From positions 13,952,501-14,016,500 of the forward strand of contig NC_065571.1 of assembly GCF_937616625.2 (NCBI RefSeq): a stretch of DNA of 64,000 nucleotides. The letters run 5' to 3'. The notes under the pieces are model-generated. The model was not told the DNA's origin and made no database searches. It saw only the letters and a list, made by a program, of their open reading frames with translations. Each line of letters opens with the position of its first letter. Within the stretch, counting starts at the first letter, position 1. Of this stretch, positions 36,944 to 47,446 are shown piece after piece. This DNA comes from Mercurialis annua (taxonomy: Eukaryota > Streptophyta > Magnoliopsida > Malpighiales > Euphorbiaceae). The position numbers and the translations under genes were made by a program.

Positions 36944-37023
36944 CCTATTTTAATGGCAAATTATTTGTTTTATTATTTTTTGCTTCGATTTAGTTTCTTC
37001 AATTGTGGCATAGGCACGATGGT

Positions 37024-37824
37024 TAGGGGTGAGCAAAAACCGAACCAAATCGAAAAACCGAACCAAATAGAACCGAAAAAATTAATGGAGTGGTTAAAAC
37101 GGTTAAATTGGAGTGATTTGGTGTAGAGTTTTGAAAAATATCGGTTTGTAGAGATGATTTGGTTTGTAGGCTTGGTTCACCGAACCGAACCGAAAACCGA
37201 AAATACACTACAATACGACGTAGTTTTCATTATTTGTGCCCCATACTATAAATACCTCTTTAAGATTTAACCCTAATTTTCTAACCTAGCCGCCACCCTA
37301 ATTCTTTTCCTTCTTCCTTCTATTTTCTCATCTCCTTTCCTCTCCATTCTCTCCTCTTTCACACCATGGAACCTTAAATTCATCTGCCCTCTCATACTTC
37401 TATTTTTTCCGACTTGACCACCAACGCCATCCGTTTCAGTTTATGGAGTCAGCTGCTAAATGGTATATTTATAAGAACAATAGGCTTGTCGAAGGTATTG
37501 AGATGGAGGAGATTGATGAACATGCTTTACTTAGATATTCTTTTCCTTTTCTTTTCTGTTGTTTTTGGTTTTATGTATATTAATTTTGAATTTTTTGGTT
37601 TTTTAATCTGTGTTGTATACTACAATTTGTAATAATGATTTTGCTACAACATAAAAATGTATGGAATGAAGCTCTTTTTATTAAGAACTAATTGTTGAAG
37701 AATTTCCAGTTAATTAAAATTAAGAAAAAGTTTTAGTAAATTTGAACTCCTAGCCATTTGATTCTTGCAAGTTTGTGTTTTCTTATTCGGTGAACCGAAC
37801 CGAACCGAACCGTGCACACCCCTA
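37024..37824. mobile_element. Non-autonomous hAT element with exact 8-bp TSD
   Basis: An 801-bp element flanked by ACGATGGT (37016-37023 and 37825-37832). The ends are TAGGGGTG and CACCCCTA, the standard hAT terminus. Both subterminal regions are arrays of AACCGAACC-type words in inverted orientation. The middle has a promoter-like TACTATAAATACC (near 37243) and a C/T-rich leader reaching an ATG near 37364, possibly the remnant 5' end of the autonomous parent. No transposase domain is recognisable in the short frames that follow. Confidence 0.9.
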
Positions 37825-37832
37825 ACGATGGT

Positions 37833-38145
37833 TCCTTGGCGGTGGATGCACTAGGACTACAACAGCAATAGAGGAGTTGTTATTTCAGACATCATCGTCA
37901 AGAATGCTGGAGTAGTTTTAGTTGATATCTTTGATCTAGTTTTTCAATTTCCGAAAATTAGATTTTAATTAGGCCACCCATTTGGTGGCTAAAAAGCCCT
38001 TGTGGATGACTGTTTTGCAGTTCTCATCATTTTACCTTGGAATGGCTTACTCATTAATGTTGAGGAGTTATTTTCTATTTGTATATATATCTTTCTTCAT
38101 TTTAATGAAGTTCAATCTTTGACAAAAAAAATAAAAATAAAATGA
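37833..38145 (+). mobile_element. Retroposon 3' tail, probably LINE 3' UTR
   Basis: The tract ends in TTTTAATGAAGTTCAATC, then GACAAAAAAAATAAAAATAAAA. Its portion around AAGCCC..GACTG.TTTGCAGTTCTCATCAT also occurs at 55966-57070 and ends there in an A run. Two copies sharing a 3' end and an A tail suggest 5'-truncated non-LTR retroposons. Confidence 0.5.
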
Positions 38146-38149
38146 CCAA

Positions 38150-38262
38150 TGAGCTCTAGCTCAAATGGTATAAGTGCTAGGCAGCAAACTGCTAGGTCGT
38201 GGCGATTCTTCCCACAAGCGCTCCCCCCTCCCAAATTATCAATAATAATAATAATAATAATA
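38150..38262 (+). mobile_element. tRNA-derived SINE with (AAT)n tail
   Basis: It has a box-A-like TAGCTCAAATGG (38157-38168) and a box-B-like GGTCGTGGCGATTC about 26 bases later. A short body with CTCCCCCCTCCC and a tail of seven or so AAT triplets follow. A diverged relative is at 60199-60310. Internal RNA polymerase III promoter boxes plus a simple-repeat tail are diagnostic of plant SINEs. Confidence 0.75.
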
Positions 38263-38996
38263 AAATTGAATAGTCGACTACAATTGGGATATAATTATCA
38301 AAATAATTCCAAAATTAATGTTTTAGTAAAATTGAGATATAATTAAAAAATTTAAAAGATGGGATATTTTGAGTGATGGAGTCTAATATTTTTTTTTTAA
38401 GTAAAATACATTTAAATATAATAAAAGCGCCCTCACTCGCGTTAATCCGAATTTTCCCCATTCGTATTTGCTCAGACTTATGGCAATACATGGTGATCAA
38501 TACTGGAATGAGGGTCGTACCTAAATCGTGCTAGGAGTGCCATTTACACCGACTTTGATATCTTGGATGCATATAATATCTCACATTAGACCAAATGATT
38601 TATGCCCATAATATAGTTCGGCTCTCATAAATTTATCATTTTAAGCCTATTTATTTACCCTAAAATACCCGCATATCATACACTATCATGTTATTTTTTT
38701 TTGTTACAGTCCGATTTCACAGATCGTGATCAGCGCTAAAAATGATAGTGGTAGCTTCAAAATTCATAGTTAGTAATTATTCAGTCAACACATATATACA
38801 TTTCAATATATTCAATGACGATAAGTAAATCATAACAATTCAAGGATACTCAAACATGAGCTTTAATCTTTAGTAGCATGTGGTGCTATATATTTCGACA
38901 ACATAAATCCACAAGCTAAACATATAAATGCAATCATTCGAATCCAACTATAATTTAATAACAATCATTCACACGATATTTAACATACCAAATCCC

Positions 38997-39432
38997 GGGT
39001 TATTGATTCTGGGAGTCATTGTACTTTCCTAAATTTGCAAAATGGTCACCGAACAATTTTTTGTTCCAAAATGGTCACTGTACTTTGTGATTAGTAACTT
39101 CCGGCGATCACTAAATGAAATCCGATGACTTTTATCCTACGTGGCTTGCCGGAAGTTTACTCACACCTTCCTCTTTACCATGTCATTGTCGATATCACTC
39201 TTATTTTTCTACATCATCGTCTTTTTCCCTAATTTTTTAAACATTTTCCGGTAAAAATAAAGGTGTGAGTCAGCTTCCGGCAGGTCACATAGGACAAAAG
39301 TCACCGAATTTCATTTAGTTTTCGCCGGAAGTTACTAATCACAAAGTACAGTGACTATTTTGGAACAAAAAATTGCTCGGTGACCATTTTGCAACTATGG
39401 GAAAGTACAGTGACTCCCAGAATCAATAACCC
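38997..39432. mobile_element. Near-perfect palindromic MITE, Mutator-like (9-bp TSD, empty site present)
   Basis: A 436-bp element that is almost one long hairpin. The ends GGGTTATTGATTCTGGGAGT are mirrored at the right. It is flanked by CCAAATCCC (38988-38996 and 39433-39441). The first copy of the segmental duplication still shows the uninterrupted target, with a single CCAAATCCC near 35575. The insertion therefore happened after the duplication, and the TSD is proven by comparison within this window. Confidence 0.96.
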
Positions 39433-39649
39433 CCAAATCCCAACACGAACATACATAAACTTTGATATAATTCAGATACAACATAACTTAATTTTAATGA
39501 TTATTGCAGTTCTATATTAACATGTTTACAACATACTTTGAAATGAAAAAGGACTTCCGAGAAGAACGAAGTTTAGATGTGATGCTTCAAGCAAATTTTT
39601 ATCACTTCTTAAAAAGTGGAGAAAAACAACGGGTTAGTCGAAACTGAGT

Positions 39650-42030
39650 GTAGACACCTATTTTTCTGACAGGTAAAAAGTGATAAGGGACTGAAGCATC
39701 CAATGATGATTTTCAGAGAAAATCGTCCCAGTGTCGAGCTATCTATTTTCTTGGTGCAATGTAAGCAGGTGTAATCAGTGCATAGCTGAGAACTTGAAGG
39801 GTTAAAGCGTAACTAGCTGTGAATAACCTATAAAACTCGAAAGAGATTGTAGTCTAAGTCCATAAATTGGACTAATTGCAATATCTTAGAAGTTTATGAA
39901 CCAATTTGCAAGTTTGACGGGTGAAATTGACCATACTCAAACTAATAGGGTCCTAAAAGTTATTTTAAACACTTTCGGGCACCAAATAGCACTTCTAAAC
40001 GTAGTTATCCCCTAAAATATTATTTAATACGAATTTAATGATTGTAATTATCAATTTAAGAGTTTTAACCTCACCCATCTTATCACTTTACCTCACCACT
40101 TCACTCACTTGCACACACCTGACATAACTCTAACACTTAGAAACCATAGGTCACCCGCAATCACTATAAATACCACCCTTAGACAGTCTAGCTGAGGTCG
40201 GAAAAATTGATTAGACCAAAGCACAATAAACCCTAGAAAAATACCTCTATTGGTCAAACCCCCCTACCACACACACACACACACAAACCGCACTCGATTT
40301 CAGTCCTAAAACAAAGCTAAACGCTTTAATCAATCAAGAACAAAGCCACTACATGCGTTTTGAAGCTGGATTCCGCTTCCATTTTGCTAGTAAACGAGGT
40401 AAGGACTCAGAACGGTACTTTTGAGGATCCTATGCATGTCTATATCACTTCTTTATCATGTCTGTCAAAATTACATATTTAGATTGTATGTTTAGTCCGA
40501 TTTTAATTGTCTAGCTATAATTGTTGTAGTAATGCTCTTTTCACAAACTGCCATGAAAATTGGATTAGGGAGCATGTTTTAGGTACGTCGTTATATTTTT
40601 AATCTGTTAAATTCAAATATGTTAAATTCTAAACACTTAGTGAGCATGTTAACTACCCCTTTTTTATGTTCTTGGCGTGCCTGTCGTCTCATTATTAAAA
40701 CTGTCTTAGAAAATTACAATTTTGGGTGTATTAATGATTGTTTAATCATTTTAGATCGATTCCAGAATATTTGTATATCTTTCTCTACGCGTTTGATGTT
40801 TTTTTGAGTGTTTTTGGCATGAAAATTGAATGGAAAACGAACAAAAACGACCAAACTGCTGCCTCTGCACAGACCGACGCTGCCGCTGGTATGGACTTGC
40901 GCCGCCGCCATGAAGAATTGGTGGCACCGACACTACAACCGGCGCCGAGTTCGTCCCTCTCCTTCTTCCCAAAACCGTCTCCAGATCCTCTAGACTTCGA
41001 TCCAATATCGTTTTTAGGTTTCTGAGCTCGTTTCAGCTCGGAATTAGGCCTTGTTTGAGCCTAGATTTAGTGTTTTGATGTACATTAATTTTTCTGTTTT
41101 AGGATGGGCCAGTCCCAATGTAATCCAGGCTCCGAAGCTCAAAAGTGTGACCTATAATGTAAACCGGGCCCATGAGCCCACAACCGGCGAACCCAGCAAC
41201 TTCCAGACCGGATTTCGGGTCCACCCAAACTCAGAATCGACCCTAGTTCAAACTAGTGGAACCGTATCGTGTTCAACTAACTTTTGTGTTCTGCCCGAGA
41301 ACTAGTTCAAGCCAGTCACCCGATTCAATGAGGATTAAAAGTATTTCTTACCTTATATGTCTATCCAACTGCCCATGAGTATGATGAAACCGTTTACCGC
41401 TTTCCAAAAGCATGCAAATCCAATATTAATAGGCTAAAAGACTAACCACGTTAATTTAGCAATCAAATCAATTCCGGCCAATCACCAGACATTTTAGGAT
41501 TGCATATAAAATGTAATTAGAGGTTGTATAGATTTTCAAGATGACTTAATAAAATCAATCGAACTTAGACTTTCAGTTTAGGCTTTGTGCGTGTAATCAA
41601 TCCAAACCAGCCAATACTTGTTATCTGTTAGAAACCGCCAGGTTTAGATGTATGCTTAGGAGTAACTACTACTTGACCAGTCCATATTGAGTCATATGCG
41701 CGTCAAACGTGTTTACTGCTTTCATAAGTGTTTATTTCCTTCAACACCATATCATGTGAACTGCAATTGAATTTCGAGATGATATCGATACATCCAGTAG
41801 GTAAAAAGTAGAGGTTAATAAGCTACGCATGAGTCTGATTGGTCCACGAACTGAATCTTTGGTTGGTGTACGGTAATCTTACCCATAAGCGAGTAAGGTT
41901 ATCGAGTCGATGTAAAAGGTATTTCCTAGCTGAGCTAGGTGGCGACTCCATATTATTCTAAAACCTATCCAGAATAGAGTCCTGCCGTAAGTCTGGGCGA
42001 ACGAGAGCCCCGAAACCCCCGCTTCCGTTT
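39650..42030 (+). mobile_element. LTR, copy 2 (Ty3/gypsy-like, possibly Tat/Ogre), left arm of a palindrome
   Basis: It starts at TGTAGACACCTATTTT and has a promoter-like CACTATAAATACC (40163), an AAACCCTAG leader and an (AC)n tract. It continues with GC-rich CCGCCGCC and CCCACAACCGGCG patches to the TGGCGACTCC motif near 41940. Large Tat/Ogre-type LTRs often start TGT..GACACC and carry GGCGACTCC near the 3' end, so I infer that lineage weakly. No gag-pol follows; instead the sequence turns back on itself at about 42,041. Confidence 0.5.
40163..40174 (+). promoter_or_regulatory. TATA-box-like promoter in LTR copy 2
   Basis: CACTATAAATAC is at the place equivalent to 9901 in LTR copy 1. Confidence 0.4.
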
Positions 42031-42059
42031 CAAAATGAGTTAATTCATAATGCTTGTGA

Positions 42060-43278
42060 GCGGAGTGGGTTTCGGGGGCGCTCGCCCATGCTTATGACTG
42101 ACTTTGAATCTGGTTAGGTTCTTAAAAAACGGAGTCGCCATCTTGCTTAGTTAGGAAATGCCTCTTATATCGACTATGGGTGAGATCATCGTACATCGGA
42201 CCAAAAGACCGAGTTCGATGGAGACTATCAAAATTTGTACTTGGCTTATTGATTTCATTCATTTACTAGACATATCCGGAATATCTCATCTTAATCATAC
42301 AAACAGTCCACATGATAAAGTGCTAGAAAGTAAACAAATATGAAAAACTGGAAATGGGAAAGCTAGAAAGAATATATGACACACATATGACTCGATCTGA
42401 ACTGGCATGTGAGCATGTATCAAATACTCCTAAGCAAGCATCTAATTATGAGGTTTCTATCATGTAACAGACATACGTGAATTTTATTCTTTTTGCATGC
42501 ACAAAGCCGAAACCAGATGTATATGTGAGATTGATTTTATTAGTCATCTTGAATGCCTATGCAACCTCTAATTACTTTTTCATGACATGCCTAAGATTGT
42601 TAGGTGATTTGGTGGATTTAAAGCTAATTAACGTGATTATCTTATATATCCTGTTAAATGGTGGATCTGAACATGTTTTGGAAAGCGATAAACATTGTAA
42701 ATATACACATTTACAGTTGATATGCATGTAAGGTTAGAAATACTTTCAAACCTTGAAGAACCGAAGTGTAGGGCAGTCGTTTGTCTATCTGTGCGATCAT
42801 ATTCTAGATCCGAAAATAATATGGAAGTTCTCTTTCTTGTCGATACTGTTTTGCTAGTCCAAATCAAGGTCAATTCTGAGTTCAAATAAACCCGAAATCA
42901 CATTTGGAAGTTTTTGGTCTTGGCAGACTTGGGTTTCGAGGCCCACAATAATGTGCAGCCCACTGATTTGATGTAGCAGGTCGATGCTAACCGAGGAGGG
43001 TTTGAGAAATTATAGAAAGCAATTTCTGCAACTATTACAAATTCATGGGCTCAAATGGAGCTCAATTTTGAGCTCAAACGAGCTTATAAACACAAAAATA
43101 AGCTTACAACTATAAACTGAAGATCTGGAGAGGATCTAGAGCGACGAACACCGGCCCCAAGAGAAGTGAAGGTAGCGCCATTTCTTGGTCCGAGGCACTT
43201 TTGGGAAAGGTACGGGTTCAGTCCAAAAAACGTGCAAAAACAATAAAAACACGCAATTAAGATTCTAGAGTTTAACAT
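42060..43278 (-). mobile_element. Inverted second LTR arm
   Basis: The minus strand of this tract matches the plus strand of about 40780-42027. Mirrored blocks include GGCGACTCC (41941) with GGAGTCGCC (42131), and CAACCTCTAATTAC (42560) with GTAATTAGAGGTTG (41514). Also mirrored are AAGCATGCAAATCC/GGAAAGCG words and the GAGCCCA patch near 43035. The arms are diverged by substitutions and small indels and meet at a GC-rich hairpin (CGAAACCCCCGC against GTGGGTTTCGGGGG) centred near 42,041. Confidence 0.7.
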
Positions 43279-43944
43279 GTTCGAAATATATAAATTACAA
43301 ATTTATTAGTTTACTTATCTCATAAATAATGATCAGTCTCAATTAATTTTTTAATCCAATTAAAAGTCTATTTTATCATTCTTTTAAAAAATGATTTTTA
43401 ATTAATATATTTTGGTTCCTTTTTTTTATGAGTTAGGATACGTTTCAATTTTTTGGCCTAATGATAAATTAAATTAAACTTTTTGTCGGTTGTTGCAATT
43501 TTCATTAAATGTTTTAATCTTATAGTAATAGCCTAATTCCAACATTTTATTGCAATTTCATTCATTTTTTTCAATCTATTTAATTTTTTTAATTTTTCAC
43601 CTCAATACGATACCTATTAGTTTTCTTTGTTTTTTTTTTTAATAATTTGTAGCTTCAAATTTTATTTTATATTGCTTCAATTATGAAAACAATTATGAAA
43701 ATTTTAATTAGATTTTCATGTTATTTATTATTTTTATTTAAAAATATTAGAAGTTAAATTTTAAAATTCTGTAAAAATAGATTTTGCTTATTACAAAGTT
43801 AATTTATAAATTCAATTAAAAAGTAGAACAATTAAGTTGGATGAAGAATATTTGATTAAATTTGCAACGAAATGTTGAAATAAAACTATTATTATAAAAA
43901 TTTATATTTTTGGATAAAATTGTAACAACCCATATAAATTTATA
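43279..43944. other. AT-rich DNA, no gene
   Basis: Very AT-rich sequence with no recognisable gene, repeat border or RNA. Confidence 0.4.
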
Positions 43945-43953
43945 TTTATTTTA

Positions 43954-44242
43954 GGGTTAATTGCAAATGCATACACGAATTTTACCCTAATTTGCAATTA
44001 CAACATAAACTTTGAAACTTGGCAATGTCAATAACCAACTTTCATTTTTTGGCAAATTGGTACACCGACCAATCACGCAACGACACATAGCGCTATATTA
44101 CAATGTCCACGTTAGTATTTTTTGTGTTTGGTGTATCGATTTGCCAAAAGTGTAAAGTTGGTTACTAACATTGCCAAGTTTCAAAGTTTATGTTGTAATT
44201 GCAAATTAAGGTAAAGTTCGTGTATAAATTTGCAATTAAACC
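43954..44242. mobile_element. Palindromic MITE, Mutator-like (exact 9-bp TSD)
   Basis: A 289-bp hairpin element. The left end is GGGTTAATTGCAAAT and the right end is its inverse, ATTTGCAATTAAACC. It is flanked by TTTATTTTA (43945-43953 and 44243-44251). AACATAAACTTTGAAACTTG in the left arm is mirrored by AAGTTTCAAAGTTTATGTT in the right. Confidence 0.92.
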
Positions 44243-44459
44243 TTTATTTTATTACTAGGCCTATTTGTTTAGAAAGATTATTATATAATTCTATTGACCA
44301 ATTTCGAACTCTCCTAACGTTAATACTCAACTCTTTTTTATACGGTTGAAGAAAATCTAGAAATTTTTCATAAATATTTGTTTTGTAGTTTAAAGGACCA
44401 AAAATAGAGATAAAACCAAAATAAGGAAAAAACGAAAGAAAATATTAGAGTTTTTATAA

Positions 44460-45826
44460 GGCTTAATCACTAAAAAATGCCAAATCTATACGTCTTGTAT
44501 CAATTATAGCCAAACCTTTAAAAATCACCGGATTTAGCCAAATCTTATATATTCTGTTTCGTTTTTAGCCATTTTTGAATCGAACCGGTTTTTCTGACAC
44601 CGTGTCGTCCACGTCACCGCCAACTAAGCAATTGGCTGGCATGTCAGCTGAAATATTTAAATAAGGTTTGGCTATAACTGACACAAAAAAATAGGTTTGG
44701 TATTTTTTTGGTGAATAAATCTAATTTTAAAATTAAATAATTAAATGATTAATTATATTATAGTAAAATTCATATATATTTAAAAAATAATATTTTTATT
44801 TAACGCTAATTAAAATTAATTTATTTTTTAATAAATTTAAATAATTCTAATAATTTTTTTATATGATGGATATATAATTAATTTAAATTCTAATTTTAAA
44901 ATTTATTTATTTTAAATTCCAGTCGTCGGTTCTTTGACACCGCCGCCGTTTGAGACTCAATCGTTCGTCTTCCAACGAACAATCTGAGAGTAATATACAC
45001 AATAAACATACAACAGTGTTCGTAATTCAACTATACACACATAAACATAAAAATAATCACTGAATAGACTGCTTATTTAAAGGACGAGTGTAATTAATTT
45101 TTCATTTTTTTTTAAAAGTGAAACTTTTTGTGGTGTAATCAATATATATCATGATGTTTATAAGTATAAACGCATATGTCATTTTACTTGGCATAGTCAA
45201 AAACTTACCTTAATTTACACATAACTATTTTATTTATTATCTAAATCCAGTCATAACAAGATCTCAATAACATTAAAAATAATAAATCAAGTTCAAAATC
45301 ATCATGAACATTAAACCCTTGCACCAAATTTAATTCAACATTAATTCCTAAGTAATACATTAATTCATTTTTTTAATTACATATTTATTAAAATATATTA
45401 TAATATAAATTTATTAGATTTAATTAGGTTTAATAAAAATTAAAATTAATTTTAATTAGTATTAAATAAGAAATATTAATTATTTTTAAATATATATAAA
45501 TTTTATAAATGATATAATTAATTTACTAATCATTGAATTTAAAAATTGGCTTGAATTTAAAATTAGATTTATTCACCCAAAAAATACCAAACCTATTTTT
45601 TTGTGTCAGTTATAGCCAAACCTTATTTAAATATTTCAGCTGACATGCCAGCCAATTGCTTTGTTGACGGTGACGTGGACGACACGGTGTCAGAAAAATC
45701 GGTTCGATTCAAAAATGGCTAAAAAAAAACAGAACATATAAGGTTTGGCTAAATCTGGTGATTTTTAAAGGTTTGGCTATAATTGACACAAAACGTGTAG
45801 CTTTGGCATTTTTTGGTGATTAAGCC
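44460..45826. mobile_element. Large foldback element, Mutator-like (exact 9-bp TSD, about 440-bp arms)
   Basis: A 1367-bp element flanked by TTTTTATAA (44451-44459 and 45827-45835). The ends are GGCTTAATCAC and GTGATTAAGCC. The arms run to about 44900 and from about 45390 and are nearly perfect inverted copies, with blocks such as GACACCGTGTCGTCCACGTC against GACGTGGACGACACGGTGTC. The roughly 490-bp middle is unique and AT-rich, with a GC patch GACACCGCCGCCG at 44937. No coding sequence is recognised. Confidence 0.93.
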
Positions 45827-46198
45827 TTTTTATAACTCAATTTTATGATTTTTGAATGTTTGGTGGCGATCATCGTATTCTTGCGTTTATGATAATATAT
45901 TTATGTAATTCTTTTGAGAAATTGAAATTCATATTCAAGTATAGTTGGTGATTTAAACAGATAATAAAAGCAAGGAACCAAAACTGGCAGAGGAAAAAAA
46001 TTGTTGATGGAAATAAAAGTGAAGAATCATATCGTTTGATTTTTCACACAAGGGGAATTAAAATGTGGATTATGATAAATATAGAAAGTATTATAGTAGT
46101 TTGCTCTTACATATTTGATTAGGAATAAAAATTTAATTTTTTTAATAGGCACATAGTTGGGTATATTTGGATTATAGAAGATGGCATGTTTTAATGAT

Positions 46199-46595
46199 GG
46201 GAAAAGGTATAAAAAAACCCTCGTAGTTTTTACAAAAGTACAAATCAGCCCTTTTATTTTTTTGGGATATAATAAAGTCCTTTTTGTTTTCAAATAGAAC
46301 AAACAACCTCTTCAATCCAGCATCATTAGAAACACTCGTTAATAGCTGACATGTCTCTCATAATCATATAGAAAAAAAGTTTAAAAATAATTTTAATGTT
46401 TAAAATATTTACCGAAAATTTGAGGGGGTAAGTGTCCCACAGGTAAACTAAAAGGGTTTATTTTTTTGATTTTAAGATAATAAGGGTTTAATTATTTAAT
46501 TGTAAAAATACGAGGGCTTAACTGTGCAAAAAAAAAATAAAAAAGCTCATCTATACTTTTCAAAAAAAGTCGAAGATTTTTTTATAGTTTCTACC
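46199..46595. mobile_element. MITE-like element related to 13670-14528 (9-bp TSD, one mismatch)
   Basis: It is flanked by TTTAATGAT (46190-46198) and TTTAATGCT (46596-46604). The ends are GGGAAAAGGTATAAAAA and, inverted, GGTAGAAACTATAAAAAA. The arms share the ..GTACAAATCAGCCC and TACTTTTCAAAAAAAG style of the 13670 element but are more decayed. Confidence 0.6.
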
Positions 46596-46604
46596 TTTAA
46601 TGCT

Positions 46605-47070
46605 AATACACTTTTTATTTTTGTATTATAGATTTACGTTGGAAACAAAATGCACTAACTATATATTTGACTAATAAAGTAATGTTAATTTATTAAATAA
46701 TTATTTTATTCTTGATAATTATTTGCTATACACACAAGTATATAAAACAAATATCAAAAATTTTCAAATTAGAAAAAATAATTATCTAAATAAGAAACTA
46801 ACTGATTTAACTTTAATATTTTTAGTTTCTGAACTATAACTCCAAAATTCATTTTTTAATTAGTAAAAATGAATAACATCACAACTAATAAATAATGTAT
46901 TTTTTGAAAGTTATTACAGAGATGATAGTTGTATAACAAAACAAGCTCATCTTTATGGATAATGCTTAATATGAATAATTAAATAAATGACAATTATTTT
47001 TTCATCCTAAATTGCCTCTATACCACAAATATAACAAATAGCAAATTGAAAGTCTAAAAAAAGATTGCAT
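46605..47070. other. AT-rich upstream region of the cysteine-rich peptide gene
   Basis: No gene or clear repeat. The right end passes into the TATA region of the gene that begins at 47216. Confidence 0.35.
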
Positions 47071-47078
47071 ATCTCAAA

Positions 47079-47087
47079 CTATATAAG
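47079..47087 (+). promoter_or_regulatory. TATA box of the six-cysteine peptide gene
   Basis: CTATATAAGG is a near-consensus plant TATA box about 130 bp before the ATG, giving a plausible 5' UTR of about 100 nt. Confidence 0.5.
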
Positions 47088-47215
47088 GAAAACATATGTA
47101 GTACTCATCAATTCAAAACAATTATTAAATAAGTTTTCATTCTTTTGAAAATATAAAAAGAGAAAAGTCAACACAAATATACACCTTATAGGACTCGATT
47201 GTATCTTAATAATAA

Positions 47216-47446
47216 ATGGAAGTCACAGTTGCAAGAAAAATATTAATCACCATGTTAGTGGTATCTATATGTGTAGGGGTTGGAGATTCTTGGGAATGGC
47301 CGTGGAAATTTGATGATTCTAAAATTGATAATACTTGTTTTGAAGATTGTTATTCACAATGCATGAGCGACATTATATATAATCCTCTATCTTGTAAGAA
47401 GAGATGCAAGCTGATTTGTCGATCGGAGAGATCAAGTTATTCTTGA
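47216..47446 (+). CDS. Small secreted cysteine-rich peptide, CX3CX3C-X10-CX3CX3C
   Basis: A 76-residue frame from a true ATG to TGA. Residues 1 to about 25 form a signal peptide (KILITMLVVSICVGVGDS), so a mature peptide of about 51 residues is predicted to be secreted. The mature part starts with a Trp-rich WEWPWKFDD stretch. It has six cysteines in two mirrored clusters, CFEDCYSQC and CKKRCKLIC, separated by ten residues. The first cluster region is acidic, the second strongly basic. The spacing suggests two antiparallel helices tied by three disulfides, like an extended alpha-hairpinin, but the family is not one I can name; thionin-like and other plant antimicrobial peptides are possible relatives. 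A good TATA box lies upstream. Alternatives: a recent pseudogene or a chance frame, less likely given the signal peptide and cysteine pattern. Confidence 0.75.
   Translation: MEVTVARKILITMLVVSICVGVGDSWEWPWKFDDSKIDNTCFEDCYSQCMSDIIYNPLSCKKRCKLICRSERSSYS

Larger units (their letters stand above)
36164..40018. repeat. Segmental tandem duplication, copy 2, with insertions
   Basis: The part equivalent to the first 440 bp is 36164-36602 and the rest is 38263-40018. Two insertions separate it from copy 1: a composite one at 36603-38262 and a MITE at 38997-39432. Beyond 40018 the sequence goes on into LTR sequence absent from copy 1, so copy 2 keeps the original right-hand junction. Confidence 0.85.
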
